A program made the translations under genes and the position numbers. Under the pieces are notes generated by a model that worked only from the letters and a program-made list of their open reading frames with translations, searched no databases and was not told the DNA's origin. Below are positions 7,290 through 15,947 of a stretch of DNA of 19,574 nucleotides, one piece after another. Origin of the DNA: Chitinophagaceae bacterium (GTDB lineage Bacteria > Bacteroidota > Bacteroidia > Chitinophagales > Chitinophagaceae); contig JAEUVL010000058.1 of assembly GCA_016786965.1 (NCBI GenBank), forward strand, positions 1 to 19,574, in the 5' to 3' direction. Each line of letters starts with the position of its first letter. Position 1 is the stretch's first letter.

Positions 7290-8663
7290 ATGAAAAATTT
7301 ATTGCTGGCGGTACTTGTTTCAGGCATTTGCACGGCACTGTATGGGCAAAAAGAGGATTCAGCATTGATCAAGCGTATATCAGATGAGATACTTACTAAT
7401 GGAAAGGCGTATGAAAATCTTCGTCATCTTACTAAAAAGATCGGTGCCCGGCTGGCCGGTTCACCTAGTATGGTCAAATCTGAGCAATGGGGATTAAAAC
7501 TAATGCAGGAAAGCGGTGCCGATAAAGCCTGGATGCAGGAATGTTTGGTGCCGCATTGGGTAAGGGGTGGGGAGGATTCTGCTTTCGCTTCAGCGGCAAT
7601 CAAGAACAGGCCATTAGATATTGTTGCACTTGGCAACTCAACAGGTACCGGACCAAACGGGTTGGTTGGCCAGGTATTGTTGATCAATTCTTTTGATGAA
7701 CTGGAAAAAAAGAAAGATGAAGTAAAAGACAAAATTGTTTTTTATAATTACAAGTTCAACGATACATATATCAATACGTTTCTGGCTTATCGAGACGCAG
7801 GACAATACCGGGGGCAAGGCCCCAGCCGGGCCGCGAAGTATGGGGCGAAAGCCGTTATAGTGCGAAGCATGAGCCATGCGACAGATAATAACCCGCATAC
7901 TGGTGCCACCCGGTATGATAGCAGCTATGCAAAGATACCTGCCGTAGCTATTGGACTCAGGGATGCAGACTGGTTGGCCATGCAGCTTCAAAATGGCATG
8001 ATTCCGGAAATCAAAGTCAGCCTAAAAACAAACGGCCATTTTCTCCCGGATACGATCGGCCATAATATTATCGGTGAACTGACCGGTACAGAATTTCCGG
8101 ATGAAATAATAACTGTGGGCGGACATCTTGACAGTTGGGATAATTGCGAAGGTGCCCATGATGATGGAGCTGGCTGCGTGCAAACGATAGAGATACTCAG
8201 GGCTTTTAAAGCCATCGGGTATAGGCCTAAAAGAACGATACGCTTTGTTTTGTTTGCTAATGAAGAAAATGGATTACGTGGAGGAAATAAGTATGCGGAA
8301 GAAGCAAAGGCCAACAATGAAAAACATATTTTGGCAATAGAAAGCGATGCCGGTGGCTTTACACCCAGGGCCCTCGGCTTTTCCGGCAGTGAAGAACAGT
8401 TTCAAAAATTTCTTTCCTGGAAACCATTGATCGCCCCCTACGGATGTAATGAACTGGTAAAAGGTGGCGGTGGTGCTGATATTGGTCCGCTCAACAGGGC
8501 ATTGAAAACACCCACTGCCAGCCTGAACCCTGATACGCAACGTTATTTCGACATACATCATGCCCGCAGTGATGTATTTGAGGCAGTGAATAAGCGAGAA
8601 TTAGAACTTGGTGCTGTAAATATGGCTGCGTTAATTTATTTGGTTGATAAATATGGATTATAG
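7290..8663 (+). CDS. Secreted M28 family metallopeptidase (carboxypeptidase Q-like)
   Basis: This is a 457-residue exported peptidase with a signal peptide (MKNLLLAVLVSGICTALYG|Q). The middle (~120-250) resembles a protease-associated insert. The M28 catalytic set is complete: GGHLDSWD (H279, D281), GAHDDGAG (D291), EENG with E325/E326, ESDAGG (D353) and HHARSD (H424 as the last zinc ligand). Order and spacing resemble carboxypeptidase Q-like dipeptidases of the M28 family. The exact substrate cannot be read from sequence. A weak TATCTTTA box lies at 7267-7274. The stop is 3 bases before the DinB gene, so the two are almost certainly co-transcribed. Confidence 0.92.
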   Translation: MKNLLLAVLVSGICTALYGQKEDSALIKRISDEILTNGKAYENLRHLTKKIGARLAGSPSMVKSEQWGLKLMQESGADKAWMQECLVPHWVRGGEDSAFASAAIKNRPLDIVALGNSTGTGPNGLVGQVLLINSFDELEKKKDEVKDKIVFYNYKFNDTYINTFLAYRDAGQYRGQGPSRAAKYGAKAVIVRSMSHATDNNPHTGATRYDSSYAKIPAVAIGLRDADWLAMQLQNGMIPEIKVSLKTNGHFLPDTIGHNIIGELTGTEFPDEIITVGGHLDSWDNCEGAHDDGAGCVQTIEILRAFKAIGYRPKRTIRFVLFANEENGLRGGNKYAEEAKANNEKHILAIESDAGGFTPRALGFSGSEEQFQKFLSWKPLIAPYGCNELVKGGGGADIGPLNRALKTPTASLNPDTQRYFDIHHARSDVFEAVNKRELELGAVNMAALIYLVDKYGL

Positions 8664-8666
8664 ACG

Positions 8667-9116
8667 ATGCTTGTATCAACAGTAAAAAAATTATTCCTGA
8701 GAGACCTCGCTAAGTTAAAAACAGAGATCGAGTCCTACCAGGATGAAGGAAACTTATGGCTTACAGATAAAGCTATCACCAACTCTGCTGGAAATCTTTG
8801 CCTCCATCTTATTGGTAATATTAATGCTTATATCGGAACAGAAATTGGCAGGACTGGATATGTGCGGCAGAGGGAACTTGAGTTTTCTTTGAAAAATATT
8901 CCCCGCCAGGAGTTATTAACCAGGATTGAGAAAACGATTAGGGTGGTTGAGACTGCATTGGATAAATTAAGCGAAGAAGATATGCATAAGGAGTATCCGA
9001 TTTTAGTATTTGCTGAAAAAACATCAATTGGATATTTTCTTGTGCATCTCACTGTTCACCTGGGATACCACCTGGGACAAATTAATTATCACCGAAGAAT
9101 ATTCGACCAACCATGA
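8667..9116 (+). CDS. DinB-fold protein (DUF1572-like), possible metal-dependent thiol transferase
   Basis: This 149-residue four-helix DinB/YfiT-type protein has the likely metal triad H47 (CLHLIGN), H131 and H135 (HLTVHLGYHLGQINYH). The C-terminal HxxxHxGQ pattern is characteristic of the superfamily. Some members transfer bacillithiol or other low-molecular-weight thiols to substrates, while others are uncharacterised. Proximity to bshA is suggestive but not proof. The gene starts 3 bases after the M28 stop and overlaps the next gene by 4 bases (ATGA), indicating translational coupling. Confidence 0.83.
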   Translation: MLVSTVKKLFLRDLAKLKTEIESYQDEGNLWLTDKAITNSAGNLCLHLIGNINAYIGTEIGRTGYVRQRELEFSLKNIPRQELLTRIEKTIRVVETALDKLSEEDMHKEYPILVFAEKTSIGYFLVHLTVHLGYHLGQINYHRRIFDQP

Positions 9117-9565
9117 CTACTCATTTTGAAGTAAAGAATGAGAATTACCTGATCAGTACCGATCCAGCTTTGCTGGACATTAATGTTATTCATCAATACC
9201 TGTCTTTAGAGTCTTATTGGGCGATGAACATTCCCAAAACGGTAGTAGAAAGATCGATCAATAACTCTCTCTGTTTTGGTGTTTATCGGGACGAAAAGCA
9301 AATTGGGTTTGCCCGTTTGATCACTGACAAAGCAACATTTGCTTACCTGGCCGATGTATTTATCCTTGAACAGCATAGAGGTATGGGTTTGTCTAAATGG
9401 CTGATAGAAGTTGTTCAATCTCACCCTGAGCTGCAGGGCCTGCGCCGGTGGATGCTGGGAACCAGGGATGCTCATGGATTATATGAGCAATTTGGGTGGA
9501 CTGTATTGGATGAGGACACCCGGAAACGATTTATGCAACGGCATAATAAAAACCCTTACGCTTAA
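9113..9565 (+). CDS. GNAT family N-acetyltransferase
   Basis: This is a 150-residue single-domain GNAT acetyltransferase. Motif A with the acetyl-CoA loop is visible as LADVFILEQHRGMGLSKWLIEVV (79-101, with RGMGL at 89-93). The C-terminal strand motif appears as GLYEQFGW (122-129). The substrate is unknown. It overlaps the DinB gene by 4 bases. Its stop lies 3 bases from the convergent argH stop, with no hairpin terminator visible between them, so the transcripts may run into each other. Confidence 0.88.
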   Translation: MTTHFEVKNENYLISTDPALLDINVIHQYLSLESYWAMNIPKTVVERSINNSLCFGVYRDEKQIGFARLITDKATFAYLADVFILEQHRGMGLSKWLIEVVQSHPELQGLRRWMLGTRDAHGLYEQFGWTVLDEDTRKRFMQRHNKNPYA

Positions 9566-9568
9566 GTT

Positions 9569-10900
9569 TTATTGAGCCAACCGGTTAATAGCGGCATTCA
9601 CTTTTTCAAAAGGAAATGTACCGATAATTTTAAGCATCATTTTTTTTATCTCAGCAGTACAAAGATTACCAATGCTTCCTTCATGTGTATGGCTGATGTT
9701 TGTGTCGTATTTAAACTGACCGGATTCAATGTCTAAGCCCACTTTTTTATATGCATCCCGAAATGGTACCCCTTTATTTACCAGATTATTTACCTCTTCT
9801 ACGCTAAACAGGTATTTGTAAGCCGGATCAGCGAGGATATCTTTCTTGATCTCAATATTTGAAAGCATCAGTCCGGCCATATCAATACAATTTTTTAGTG
9901 TTTCGAAGGCCGGGAACAAATGTTCTTTTAGCAATTGGAGGTCACGGTGATAGCCCGAAGGAAGATTAGTCGTCATGAGAATGATCTCATTTGGCAAAGC
10001 TTTGATACGGTTGCAATGAGAACGGATCAGCTCAAATACATCGGGGTTTTTCTTATGTGGCATAATGCTGCTGCCAGTGGTAAGTTCAGCCGGGAAGCTG
10101 ATAAAAGAAAAGTTTTGATTTAAATACAGGCAGGCATCCATGCTCAGCCTGGCCAATGTATCTGCTACGTTAGCTAATGACTGTGCCACGATTCGTTCCG
10201 CTTTCCCCCTGCCCATTTGAGCATATACTACATTGTAGTTAAGTTCTTCGAAGCCGAGTAGTTGAGTAGTTAATGTTCTCTTGATAGGGAAAGAAGATCC
10301 ATAACCAGCGGCAGAACCTAACGGATTTTTGTTCACTACATCATAAGCGGCTTTCAGGGTGGTCATATCATCTACGAGGCTTTCTGCATATGCGCCAAAC
10401 CAAAGCCCGAAAGAAGACGGCATGGCTAATTGTAAGTGGGTATAGCCAGGTAATAAATGATCTTTATATTTTTCGCTTTGGACTTGCAGCAGATCGAAAA
10501 AGGGGAGGATGGAATTCACCAGTTCTTCCAGTTCATTACGCAGAAATAATTTTACATCTACCAACACCTGGTCATTCCGGCTCCTGGCACTGTGTATTTT
10601 TTTACCAATGTCAGCCAGTTGTTGCGTTAGTAATAATTCCACTTGCGAATGAATATCCTCTACATCATCCTGCAGTTTGAACTCTCCTTGCTGTATTTGT
10701 CGGTAAATTTGTTTTAAGGCTTGCTGTAGTTGTGTCAGCTCATCACTGGTTAGTAAACCCACTGATTCCAGCATTTCAATATGGGCGAGTGACCCAAGCA
10801 CATCAAAGGCAGCTAAATACATGTCCATTTCCCTGTCTTTGCCGACAGTGAATATTTCCACTTCCTGTAAGGAGGCTTTATCTTTTTGCCACAACTTCAT
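9569..10900 (-). CDS. argH: Argininosuccinate lyase
   Basis: ArgH splits argininosuccinate into arginine and fumarate, the last step of arginine synthesis. The 443-residue protein carries the fumarase/aspartase superfamily signature GSSIMPHKKNP (276-286), HSARSRNDQ (103-111) and GYTHLQ (152-157). The start ATG overlaps the argE stop by 4 bases (ATGA). It is the last gene of the arginine operon and abuts the convergent GNAT gene. Confidence 0.97.
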   Translation of the reverse strand: MKLWQKDKASLQEVEIFTVGKDREMDMYLAAFDVLGSLAHIEMLESVGLLTSDELTQLQQALKQIYRQIQQGEFKLQDDVEDIHSQVELLLTQQLADIGKKIHSARSRNDQVLVDVKLFLRNELEELVNSILPFFDLLQVQSEKYKDHLLPGYTHLQLAMPSSFGLWFGAYAESLVDDMTTLKAAYDVVNKNPLGSAAGYGSSFPIKRTLTTQLLGFEELNYNVVYAQMGRGKAERIVAQSLANVADTLARLSMDACLYLNQNFSFISFPAELTTGSSIMPHKKNPDVFELIRSHCNRIKALPNEIILMTTNLPSGYHRDLQLLKEHLFPAFETLKNCIDMAGLMLSNIEIKKDILADPAYKYLFSVEEVNNLVNKGVPFRDAYKKVGLDIESGQFKYDTNISHTHEGSIGNLCTAEIKKMMLKIIGTFPFEKVNAAINRLAQ

Positions 10901-11967
10901 AATACCTGGTTTAAAAGCTGAGTATACAGCGCAATACCGCCGTTTATTTCTTCAAGAAAAATATATTCATCAGCAGTGTGACTGCGGGCAGAATCACCGG
11001 GGCCCATTTTTAATGCTACGAATGGCATTAATGCTTTGTCTGAAGTCGTGGGGGATCCGTAATATGTTCTTCCGAGCTGCAGGCCAGCCTTTACCAATGG
11101 ATGATCTAACGGGATAGACGTTGATCGAAGACGGGTGCTCCGGGGAAATACTTCACTATGCACATTTTCTTTTATCAGGGCCAACACTTCATCAAAGCTA
11201 TACAGCTCATTTACTCTCACATCCACCACAAATTTACATACAGCAGGCACTACATTGTGAGCTTTGTTCTCTGTTTCAATGACGGTCACACTCATTTTAT
11301 TGGCACCCAGTAGTTCAGAGTTTTTAGGAAATTGATAATTGCTGAACCATTCAATATCCTTTATGGCTTTATAGACCGCATTCTCTCCCTCGTTTCTGGC
11401 CGCATGTCCTGCTTTTCCATGACTGATACAATCAATAACCAATAAACCCCTTTCTGCTACTGCCATTTGCATCTGTGTTGGCTCACCTACAATAGCACAA
11501 TCAATTTTTGGTAAGTAAGGCAGCGTGTATTCAATACCGCCCTTGCCCGAGATCTCTTCTTCGGCGGTGGCGGCAAATACAATATTATATTTTAGATCAG
11601 TTCTTTCGTAATAGTATAAGAAAACAGCCAGGAGCGACACCAGGCAACCCCCGGCATCATTGCTTCCCAGCCCAAATAATTTCCCCTCTTCTAAAAGTGG
11701 AGAAAAAGGATCTTTGGTGTACTTGGGGTTTGGCTTTACTGTATCATGGTGTGAGTTCAGCAGCAAAGAAGGTTTTCTTTCATCGAAGTGTTTGTTTTGT
11801 GCAAACACATTATTACCCACTCTGGTATGCTCAATTCCTTTTGATCCAATGAACCGGCAAAGTATGCCGGCGGTTTGATCTTCCTCCCTGCTGTATGACG
11901 GGGTGGCAATCAATTCTTTCAGCAGCTCTACTGCTTCCGTTTGTACTATCGTCAGATCATTAGTCAT
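10897..11967 (-). CDS. argE: M20 family deacylase ArgE (probably acting on N-acyl-citrulline)
   Basis: This 356-residue M20 metallopeptidase has the metal motifs SHHDTV (72-77), SNDAGG (D104), EEE (136-138, general base Glu in AEEEISG) and GEPT (161-164), plus the dimer-domain motif HGKAGHAA (183-190). In operons with ArgF', the carbamoyltransferase works on an acylated ornithine, so the deacylase is expected to act on N-acetyl- or N-succinyl-citrulline rather than acetylornithine. That inference comes from context. Sequence alone cannot separate it from DapE-type desuccinylases. It overlaps argB by 8 bases upstream and argH by 4 bases downstream. Confidence 0.88.
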   Translation of the reverse strand: MTNDLTIVQTEAVELLKELIATPSYSREEDQTAGILCRFIGSKGIEHTRVGNNVFAQNKHFDERKPSLLLNSHHDTVKPNPKYTKDPFSPLLEEGKLFGLGSNDAGGCLVSLLAVFLYYYERTDLKYNIVFAATAEEEISGKGGIEYTLPYLPKIDCAIVGEPTQMQMAVAERGLLVIDCISHGKAGHAARNEGENAVYKAIKDIEWFSNYQFPKNSELLGANKMSVTVIETENKAHNVVPAVCKFVVDVRVNELYSFDEVLALIKENVHSEVFPRSTRLRSTSIPLDHPLVKAGLQLGRTYYGSPTTSDKALMPFVALKMGPGDSARSHTADEYIFLEEINGGIALYTQLLNQVL

Positions 11968-12745
11968 TTATAATAGATGTTCCTGTATGGCCTTTTACTA
12001 ATTCAGCCAGGTCTTCGGCCTTACCAATGATTACTTTGCTAACTCCACTTTTTAATGCAGCAAAAGCATTGTCCAGTTTCGGCAGCATGCCGGCAAATAT
12101 TTTATTCTTCGCTTTCAGCTCCTGGTAATACGATGGATTTAGTTCATGTATTACGGTGGTATCGTCGTTTGCATCGAGCAGCACCCCGCTTTTTTCAAAC
12201 GAATATATAAGTTCTACCTCGTACAGATCACTCATGCCCTTCGCTATCTCCTGGGCTATTGTATCAGCGTTAGTATTCAGCAACTGTCCTTGCTGATCAT
12301 GTGTGATAGGAGCGAAGACCACAGCTATATTCTTTACCAGCAGGCTGTCTATTAGGTCGGTATTGATGGCATCCACATCACCTACATATCCATAATCCAA
12401 TACCGGGTGCTTTCTTTTATGCGCCAGTATAGTATCACCATCTGCTCCGCAAAGCCCCATTGCATTACATTGATTAGCCTGTAAAGCGGCAACTATATTT
12501 TTATTTATAAAACCGGCATACACCATTGTTACGATCTTCAATGTTTCTGCATCGGTAATTCGTCTTCCATCTATTACCTGTTGTTGCACACCCAGCTTTT
12601 CTGCCAGGCGGGTAGCCATTTTGCCGCCACCATGCACCAGTATCTTTTTTTCTTCAATGGCAGCAAAGTCTTTCAAAAAAGAGGAAAGAGTTGCTTCATC
12701 ATCAATGATGTTGCCACCGATCTTTATTACATACAGTTTAGCCAT
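11960..12745 (-). CDS. argB: N-acylglutamate kinase ArgB
   Basis: ArgB phosphorylates the gamma-carboxylate of N-acetyl- (or N-succinyl-) glutamate. The 261-residue amino acid kinase starts VIKIGGNIID (6-15), with HGGG at 38-41, GRRITD (60-65) and GLCGADGD (97-104). The C-terminal part carries GMLPKLDNAFAALKSGV, the typical family ending. It overlaps the argF' stop by 8 bases and argE by 8 bases, so translation is probably coupled. The acyl group used cannot be decided from ArgB itself. Confidence 0.95.
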   Translation of the reverse strand: MAKLYVIKIGGNIIDDEATLSSFLKDFAAIEEKKILVHGGGKMATRLAEKLGVQQQVIDGRRITDAETLKIVTMVYAGFINKNIVAALQANQCNAMGLCGADGDTILAHKRKHPVLDYGYVGDVDAINTDLIDSLLVKNIAVVFAPITHDQQGQLLNTNADTIAQEIAKGMSDLYEVELIYSFEKSGVLLDANDDTTVIHELNPSYYQELKAKNKIFAGMLPKLDNAFAALKSGVSKVIIGKAEDLAELVKGHTGTSIIND

Positions 12746-13706
12746 TGTTTTTTAATATCTCTGAAAGAACGGCCTGTGCAGCCCATACCCTATTGGAGGC
12801 CTCTTGTGTAACAATGCTATTGGGCCCATCCAGAATCTCATCGCTCAGCTCCACATTTCTTCTTACTGGCAGGCAGTGCATTATTTTCGCATTATTCGTA
12901 AGCGCCAATTTTTTGTTGGTCAGCATCCATTTGGGGTCGCTTTCATAAATTTTTCCATAATCATTAAAAGTACTCCAGTTCTTCACATATACGAAATCGG
13001 CATCCTTCAATGCCTCATCCTGGTTATGAGTGATGGTGGCACCTTTTGTAAAAACTTCGCTCAGTTCATAATCTTCCGGATGAGTGATGACAAAATCAGC
13101 TTTCCCCCAGGCATTGATCCACTGCGAAAAGCTATTTGCTACGCATTGGGGCAGTGGCTTTACATGTGGGGCCCAGCTTAAAACTATTTTTGGCCTTTGA
13201 ATTGTGATATTAGCTTTTCCAAGTTCTTCAGAAATGGTGATAATGTCAGTTAATGACTGCAGCGGATGCAGGGTCGAACTTTCCAAACTTACTACTGGGA
13301 TGCCTGCATATTTAATGAATTGTTTGATGTACAGTTCGCTGTAGTCATCTTCCCGGTTTTTCAATGAAGGGAAAGTACGAATGGCCAATATGTCAAAATA
13401 TTTTCCAAATATCGGCGCTGCATCTTTTACATGCTCCACTGTGGTTCCGCTCATAATGGCTTCTTCTTCAAATTCCAGTGCCCACCCTTCGCTGCCCACA
13501 TTAAAAATGATCGATTCCATACCAAGATTCTGCGCAGCTATTTGCGTACTTAGCCTGGTGCGCATACTAGGGTTTAGGAACAAACATCCAATGCGTTTAT
13601 TGATGCCAAGCGCCTTATCAGCAAATGGATTAGCCTTATAAGCCAAAGCCTTTTGGACTAATGCATCAATATTATTTGTGTCATCAACGGAAATGAAGTG
13701 TTTCAA
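12738..13706 (-). CDS. argF': N-acyl-L-ornithine carbamoyltransferase (ArgF', acetyl- or succinylornithine type)
   Basis: This 322-residue protein belongs to the AOTCase/SOTCase branch and not to ordinary ornithine carbamoyltransferase. It has PSMRTRLSTQ (46-55) as the carbamoyl-phosphate loop, HPLQSLTD (147-154), WAPH (178-181) and HCLPVRRN (277-284, Cys278). Ungapped by eye alignment to the recalled Bacteroides fragilis succinylornithine enzyme places Val90 where that enzyme has the specificity residue Pro90. The Xanthomonas acetylornithine enzyme has Glu at this place, so succinylornithine is the better guess. Translation starts at TTG 13706; an in-frame TGA lies just upstream and no ATG fits the family N-terminus. 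A 108-base gap separates it from argD. Confidence 0.93.
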   Translation of the reverse strand: MKHFISVDDTNNIDALVQKALAYKANPFADKALGINKRIGCLFLNPSMRTRLSTQIAAQNLGMESIIFNVGSEGWALEFEEEAIMSGTTVEHVKDAAPIFGKYFDILAIRTFPSLKNREDDYSELYIKQFIKYAGIPVVSLESSTLHPLQSLTDIITISEELGKANITIQRPKIVLSWAPHVKPLPQCVANSFSQWINAWGKADFVITHPEDYELSEVFTKGATITHNQDEALKDADFVYVKNWSTFNDYGKIYESDPKWMLTNKKLALTNNAKIMHCLPVRRNVELSDEILDGPNSIVTQEASNRVWAAQAVLSEILKNNG

Positions 13707-13814
13707 TTTTGTTTCTATTTTAGTTTGCCATCATTCTGTTCATTGGGCATCGTACCTTGCGGCGCTCCATTCATCTTCCTGTTCATTGTGCATCAGGCAC
13801 AGGATATTGTTTCA
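13707..13814 (-). other. 108-base spacer between argD and argF' with a 22-base imperfect direct repeat
   Basis: This is the only long gap inside the arginine operon. Segments 13729-13750 and 13772-13793 agree at 19 of 22 positions (shared core CTGTTCATTG). A 23-codon open frame (13786 to 13715, - strand, MNRKMNGAPQGTMPNEQNDG...) spans it, but there is no further support for it being translated. No terminator hairpin was seen. Confidence 0.5.
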
Positions 13815-14957
13815 TCAGCCTGTTATTTTCCCTATTTCTTCTTTCAACGATTCAATGAATTGTTCAGCATCTCTTTTCTTCAGCCCCAGCGAAGGAAGTA
13901 ACCGGATCACATTTGGTTTTGCTTCTCCTGTAAATACCTTTTGTTCCCATAATAAGTTTTTCTTCAGGTCTTTCAAATTTTCGGGTACATCAAAGCCAAT
14001 CATCAGTCCGCGGCCTCTTATATTCTTCAATTGAGAAATCGAGGAAAGCTCATCTCTCAGGTATTTGCCCACCATCACCGCATTGCCCATCAGTTTTTCT
14101 TCTTCGATCACTTCAAGCACGGCCAATGCAGCAGCGCAGGCCAGGTGGTTGCCGCCAAACGTAGTTCCCAATTGAAAGTGCTTTGGCTTTATATGTGGCG
14201 CTACAATAATACCCGCTACAGGAAATCCGTTGCCCATTCCTTTTGCCATAGTATAGATGTCGGCATTCACTCCGGCAAAGTCGTGACTGAAAAACTTACC
14301 GGTTCTTCCATAGCCGCATTGTACGCTATCAGCTATATACACAGCCTCATGTTTATCACAGAGGAGCCGAATCTTCTTCAGAAAAGCATCTTCTGCCACA
14401 TTGATACCACCTACTCCTTGTATTCCTTCGATAATGACGGAAGAAATGCTTTGCCCGTTTTTTTCAAAGCAACTTTCTAAGGCATCTTCATCATTAAAAG
14501 GTAGAAAAATAATATTATCTGTTTCATTTACAGGGGCGATATAATTCTTATTGTCCGTAGCTGAAACCGCTAACGATGTTCTGCCATGAAAAGATTTACT
14601 AAAAGCAATGATCTTTTTCCTTCCATTGTGGAAGCTGGCCAGTTTTAATGCATTTTCGTTTGCTTCGGCACCACTGTTACAAAGAAAAAGCTGGTAATCT
14701 TCTTTACCGGATATCTTTCCAAGCTTTTGAGCCAATTCTTGTTGTAAAGGAATTCGTATCGAGTTAGAGTAAAATGCAATTTTCTCCAACTGCTCTTCGA
14801 TGCGCTTTACCCAATGAGGGTGTGTATGACCAATACTGATCACAGCGTGGCCGCCATACAGGTCAAGGTATTGCTCGCCTTTATCATCCCACACATAAGA
14901 ACCTTTAGCTTTTACAATGGTGATCTCATTGATCGGGTATACGTCGAATAAATTCAT
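13815..14957 (-). CDS. argD: N-acyl-ornithine aminotransferase (class III, ArgD)
   Basis: This 380-residue PLP enzyme of the class III aminotransferases converts N-acyl-glutamate semialdehyde to N-acyl-ornithine. Key parts are YGGHAVISIGHTHP (34-47), CNSGAEANENALKLA (93-107, cofactor phosphate region), SFHGRT (122-127), IADSVQCGYGRTG (208-220, Asp210 for the pyridine nitrogen) and the Schiff-base Lys239 in MAKGMGNGFP. Many relatives read DEVQ where this protein reads DSVQ. It lies 9 bases after argC. Confidence 0.93.
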   Translation of the reverse strand: MNLFDVYPINEITIVKAKGSYVWDDKGEQYLDLYGGHAVISIGHTHPHWVKRIEEQLEKIAFYSNSIRIPLQQELAQKLGKISGKEDYQLFLCNSGAEANENALKLASFHNGRKKIIAFSKSFHGRTSLAVSATDNKNYIAPVNETDNIIFLPFNDEDALESCFEKNGQSISSVIIEGIQGVGGINVAEDAFLKKIRLLCDKHEAVYIADSVQCGYGRTGKFFSHDFAGVNADIYTMAKGMGNGFPVAGIIVAPHIKPKHFQLGTTFGGNHLACAAALAVLEVIEEEKLMGNAVMVGKYLRDELSSISQLKNIRGRGLMIGFDVPENLKDLKKNLLWEQKVFTGEAKPNVIRLLPSLGLKKRDAEQFIESLKEEIGKITG

Positions 14958-14966
14958 AGGTGTAGT

Positions 14967-15947
14967 TTAAAAATAGTTAGCTTTTAACTTCAATCCTTCT
15001 GTTTCGTCAAATCCAAACAGCAGATTCATATTCTGGACGGCCTGCCCGGAGGCACCTTTTAATAAATTATCAATAGCGGAATGAATAACCAGTTTACTTC
15101 CTGCTTTTTCCAATTGGATGATCGCTTTATTGGTGTTGACCACTTGCTTCAGAAAAATTGAATCCTTACTTATTGTAGTAAATGGATGATCCGCGTAAAA
15201 AGTTGAATACAGATCATTTAATTCTGTCAGGCTGAGATCGCAGTTTACAGTAGAGCTGATAAAAATACCTCTGGTAAAATCACCTCTCCAGGGAACGAAG
15301 TTGACTTCAATGTTTCCTGCGGGTTGCAGTTGCACGAGAGATTCACCAATTTCGCCGAGATGCTGATGCGTTAATGTTTTATATGCCTGTATATTGTTTG
15401 TGCGCCAGCTAAAATGCGAAGTAGGAGAAAGGCTTTGTCCCGCACCAGTGCTTCCGGTAATGCCAGTAGTGTAAACGTCTTTCAGCAACCCGGTTTTTGC
15501 CAAAGGCAGTAATCCTACTTGTATGGCTGTAGCAAAACAACCCGGGTTTGCAATGTTCTTTGCGGAGATGATCTTCTCCCGATTCAGTTCAGGCAGGCCA
15601 TAAACAAATTGCCTGTTACTGATTGAAGACTGAGCTGCAAGACGAAAATCATTTGCCAGGTCAATCACTTTTACTTCATCAGCAATTTTGGTTTCTGTCA
15701 AAAACTTCCTCGACTCCCCATGACCCAGGCAAAGAAAGAGCACTTCAATATTGTCACTTACGTCGCCGGTGAATGTAAGTTCGGTATCACCTACCAGGTC
15801 CTGATGAATAAAGGAGACAGGTTTGCCGGCATTGCTCCGGCTATGGATAAAAGAGGTTTCCACACCGGGGTGATTTAACAATAGTCGTATTAATTCACCT
15901 CCGGTGTAGCCAGCACCCCCGATAATGCCAACTTTAATTTTTGCCAT
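14967..15947 (-). CDS. argC: N-acyl-gamma-glutamyl-phosphate reductase
   Basis: ArgC reduces N-acylglutamyl phosphate to the semialdehyde with NADPH. The 326-residue protein has the dinucleotide-binding start KVGIIGGAGYTGGELIRLL (5-23), the catalytic Cys137 in NPGCFATA and the HQHLGEIG motif (194-201). The ATG at 15947 lies inside the end of argG (14-base overlap), which points to coupled translation. Length and motifs fit the family. Confidence 0.96.
   Translation of the reverse strand: MAKIKVGIIGGAGYTGGELIRLLLNHPGVETSFIHSRSNAGKPVSFIHQDLVGDTELTFTGDVSDNIEVLFLCLGHGESRKFLTETKIADEVKVIDLANDFRLAAQSSISNRQFVYGLPELNREKIISAKNIANPGCFATAIQVGLLPLAKTGLLKDVYTTGITGSTGAGQSLSPTSHFSWRTNNIQAYKTLTHQHLGEIGESLVQLQPAGNIEVNFVPWRGDFTRGIFISSTVNCDLSLTELNDLYSTFYADHPFTTISKDSIFLKQVVNTNKAIIQLEKAGSKLVIHSAIDNLLKGASGQAVQNMNLLFGFDETEGLKLKANYF

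Noticed and set aside
13738..14034. Forward-strand frame across the argD end and the argF' gap
   Set aside because: It is antisense to argD with no family resemblance and no start context.
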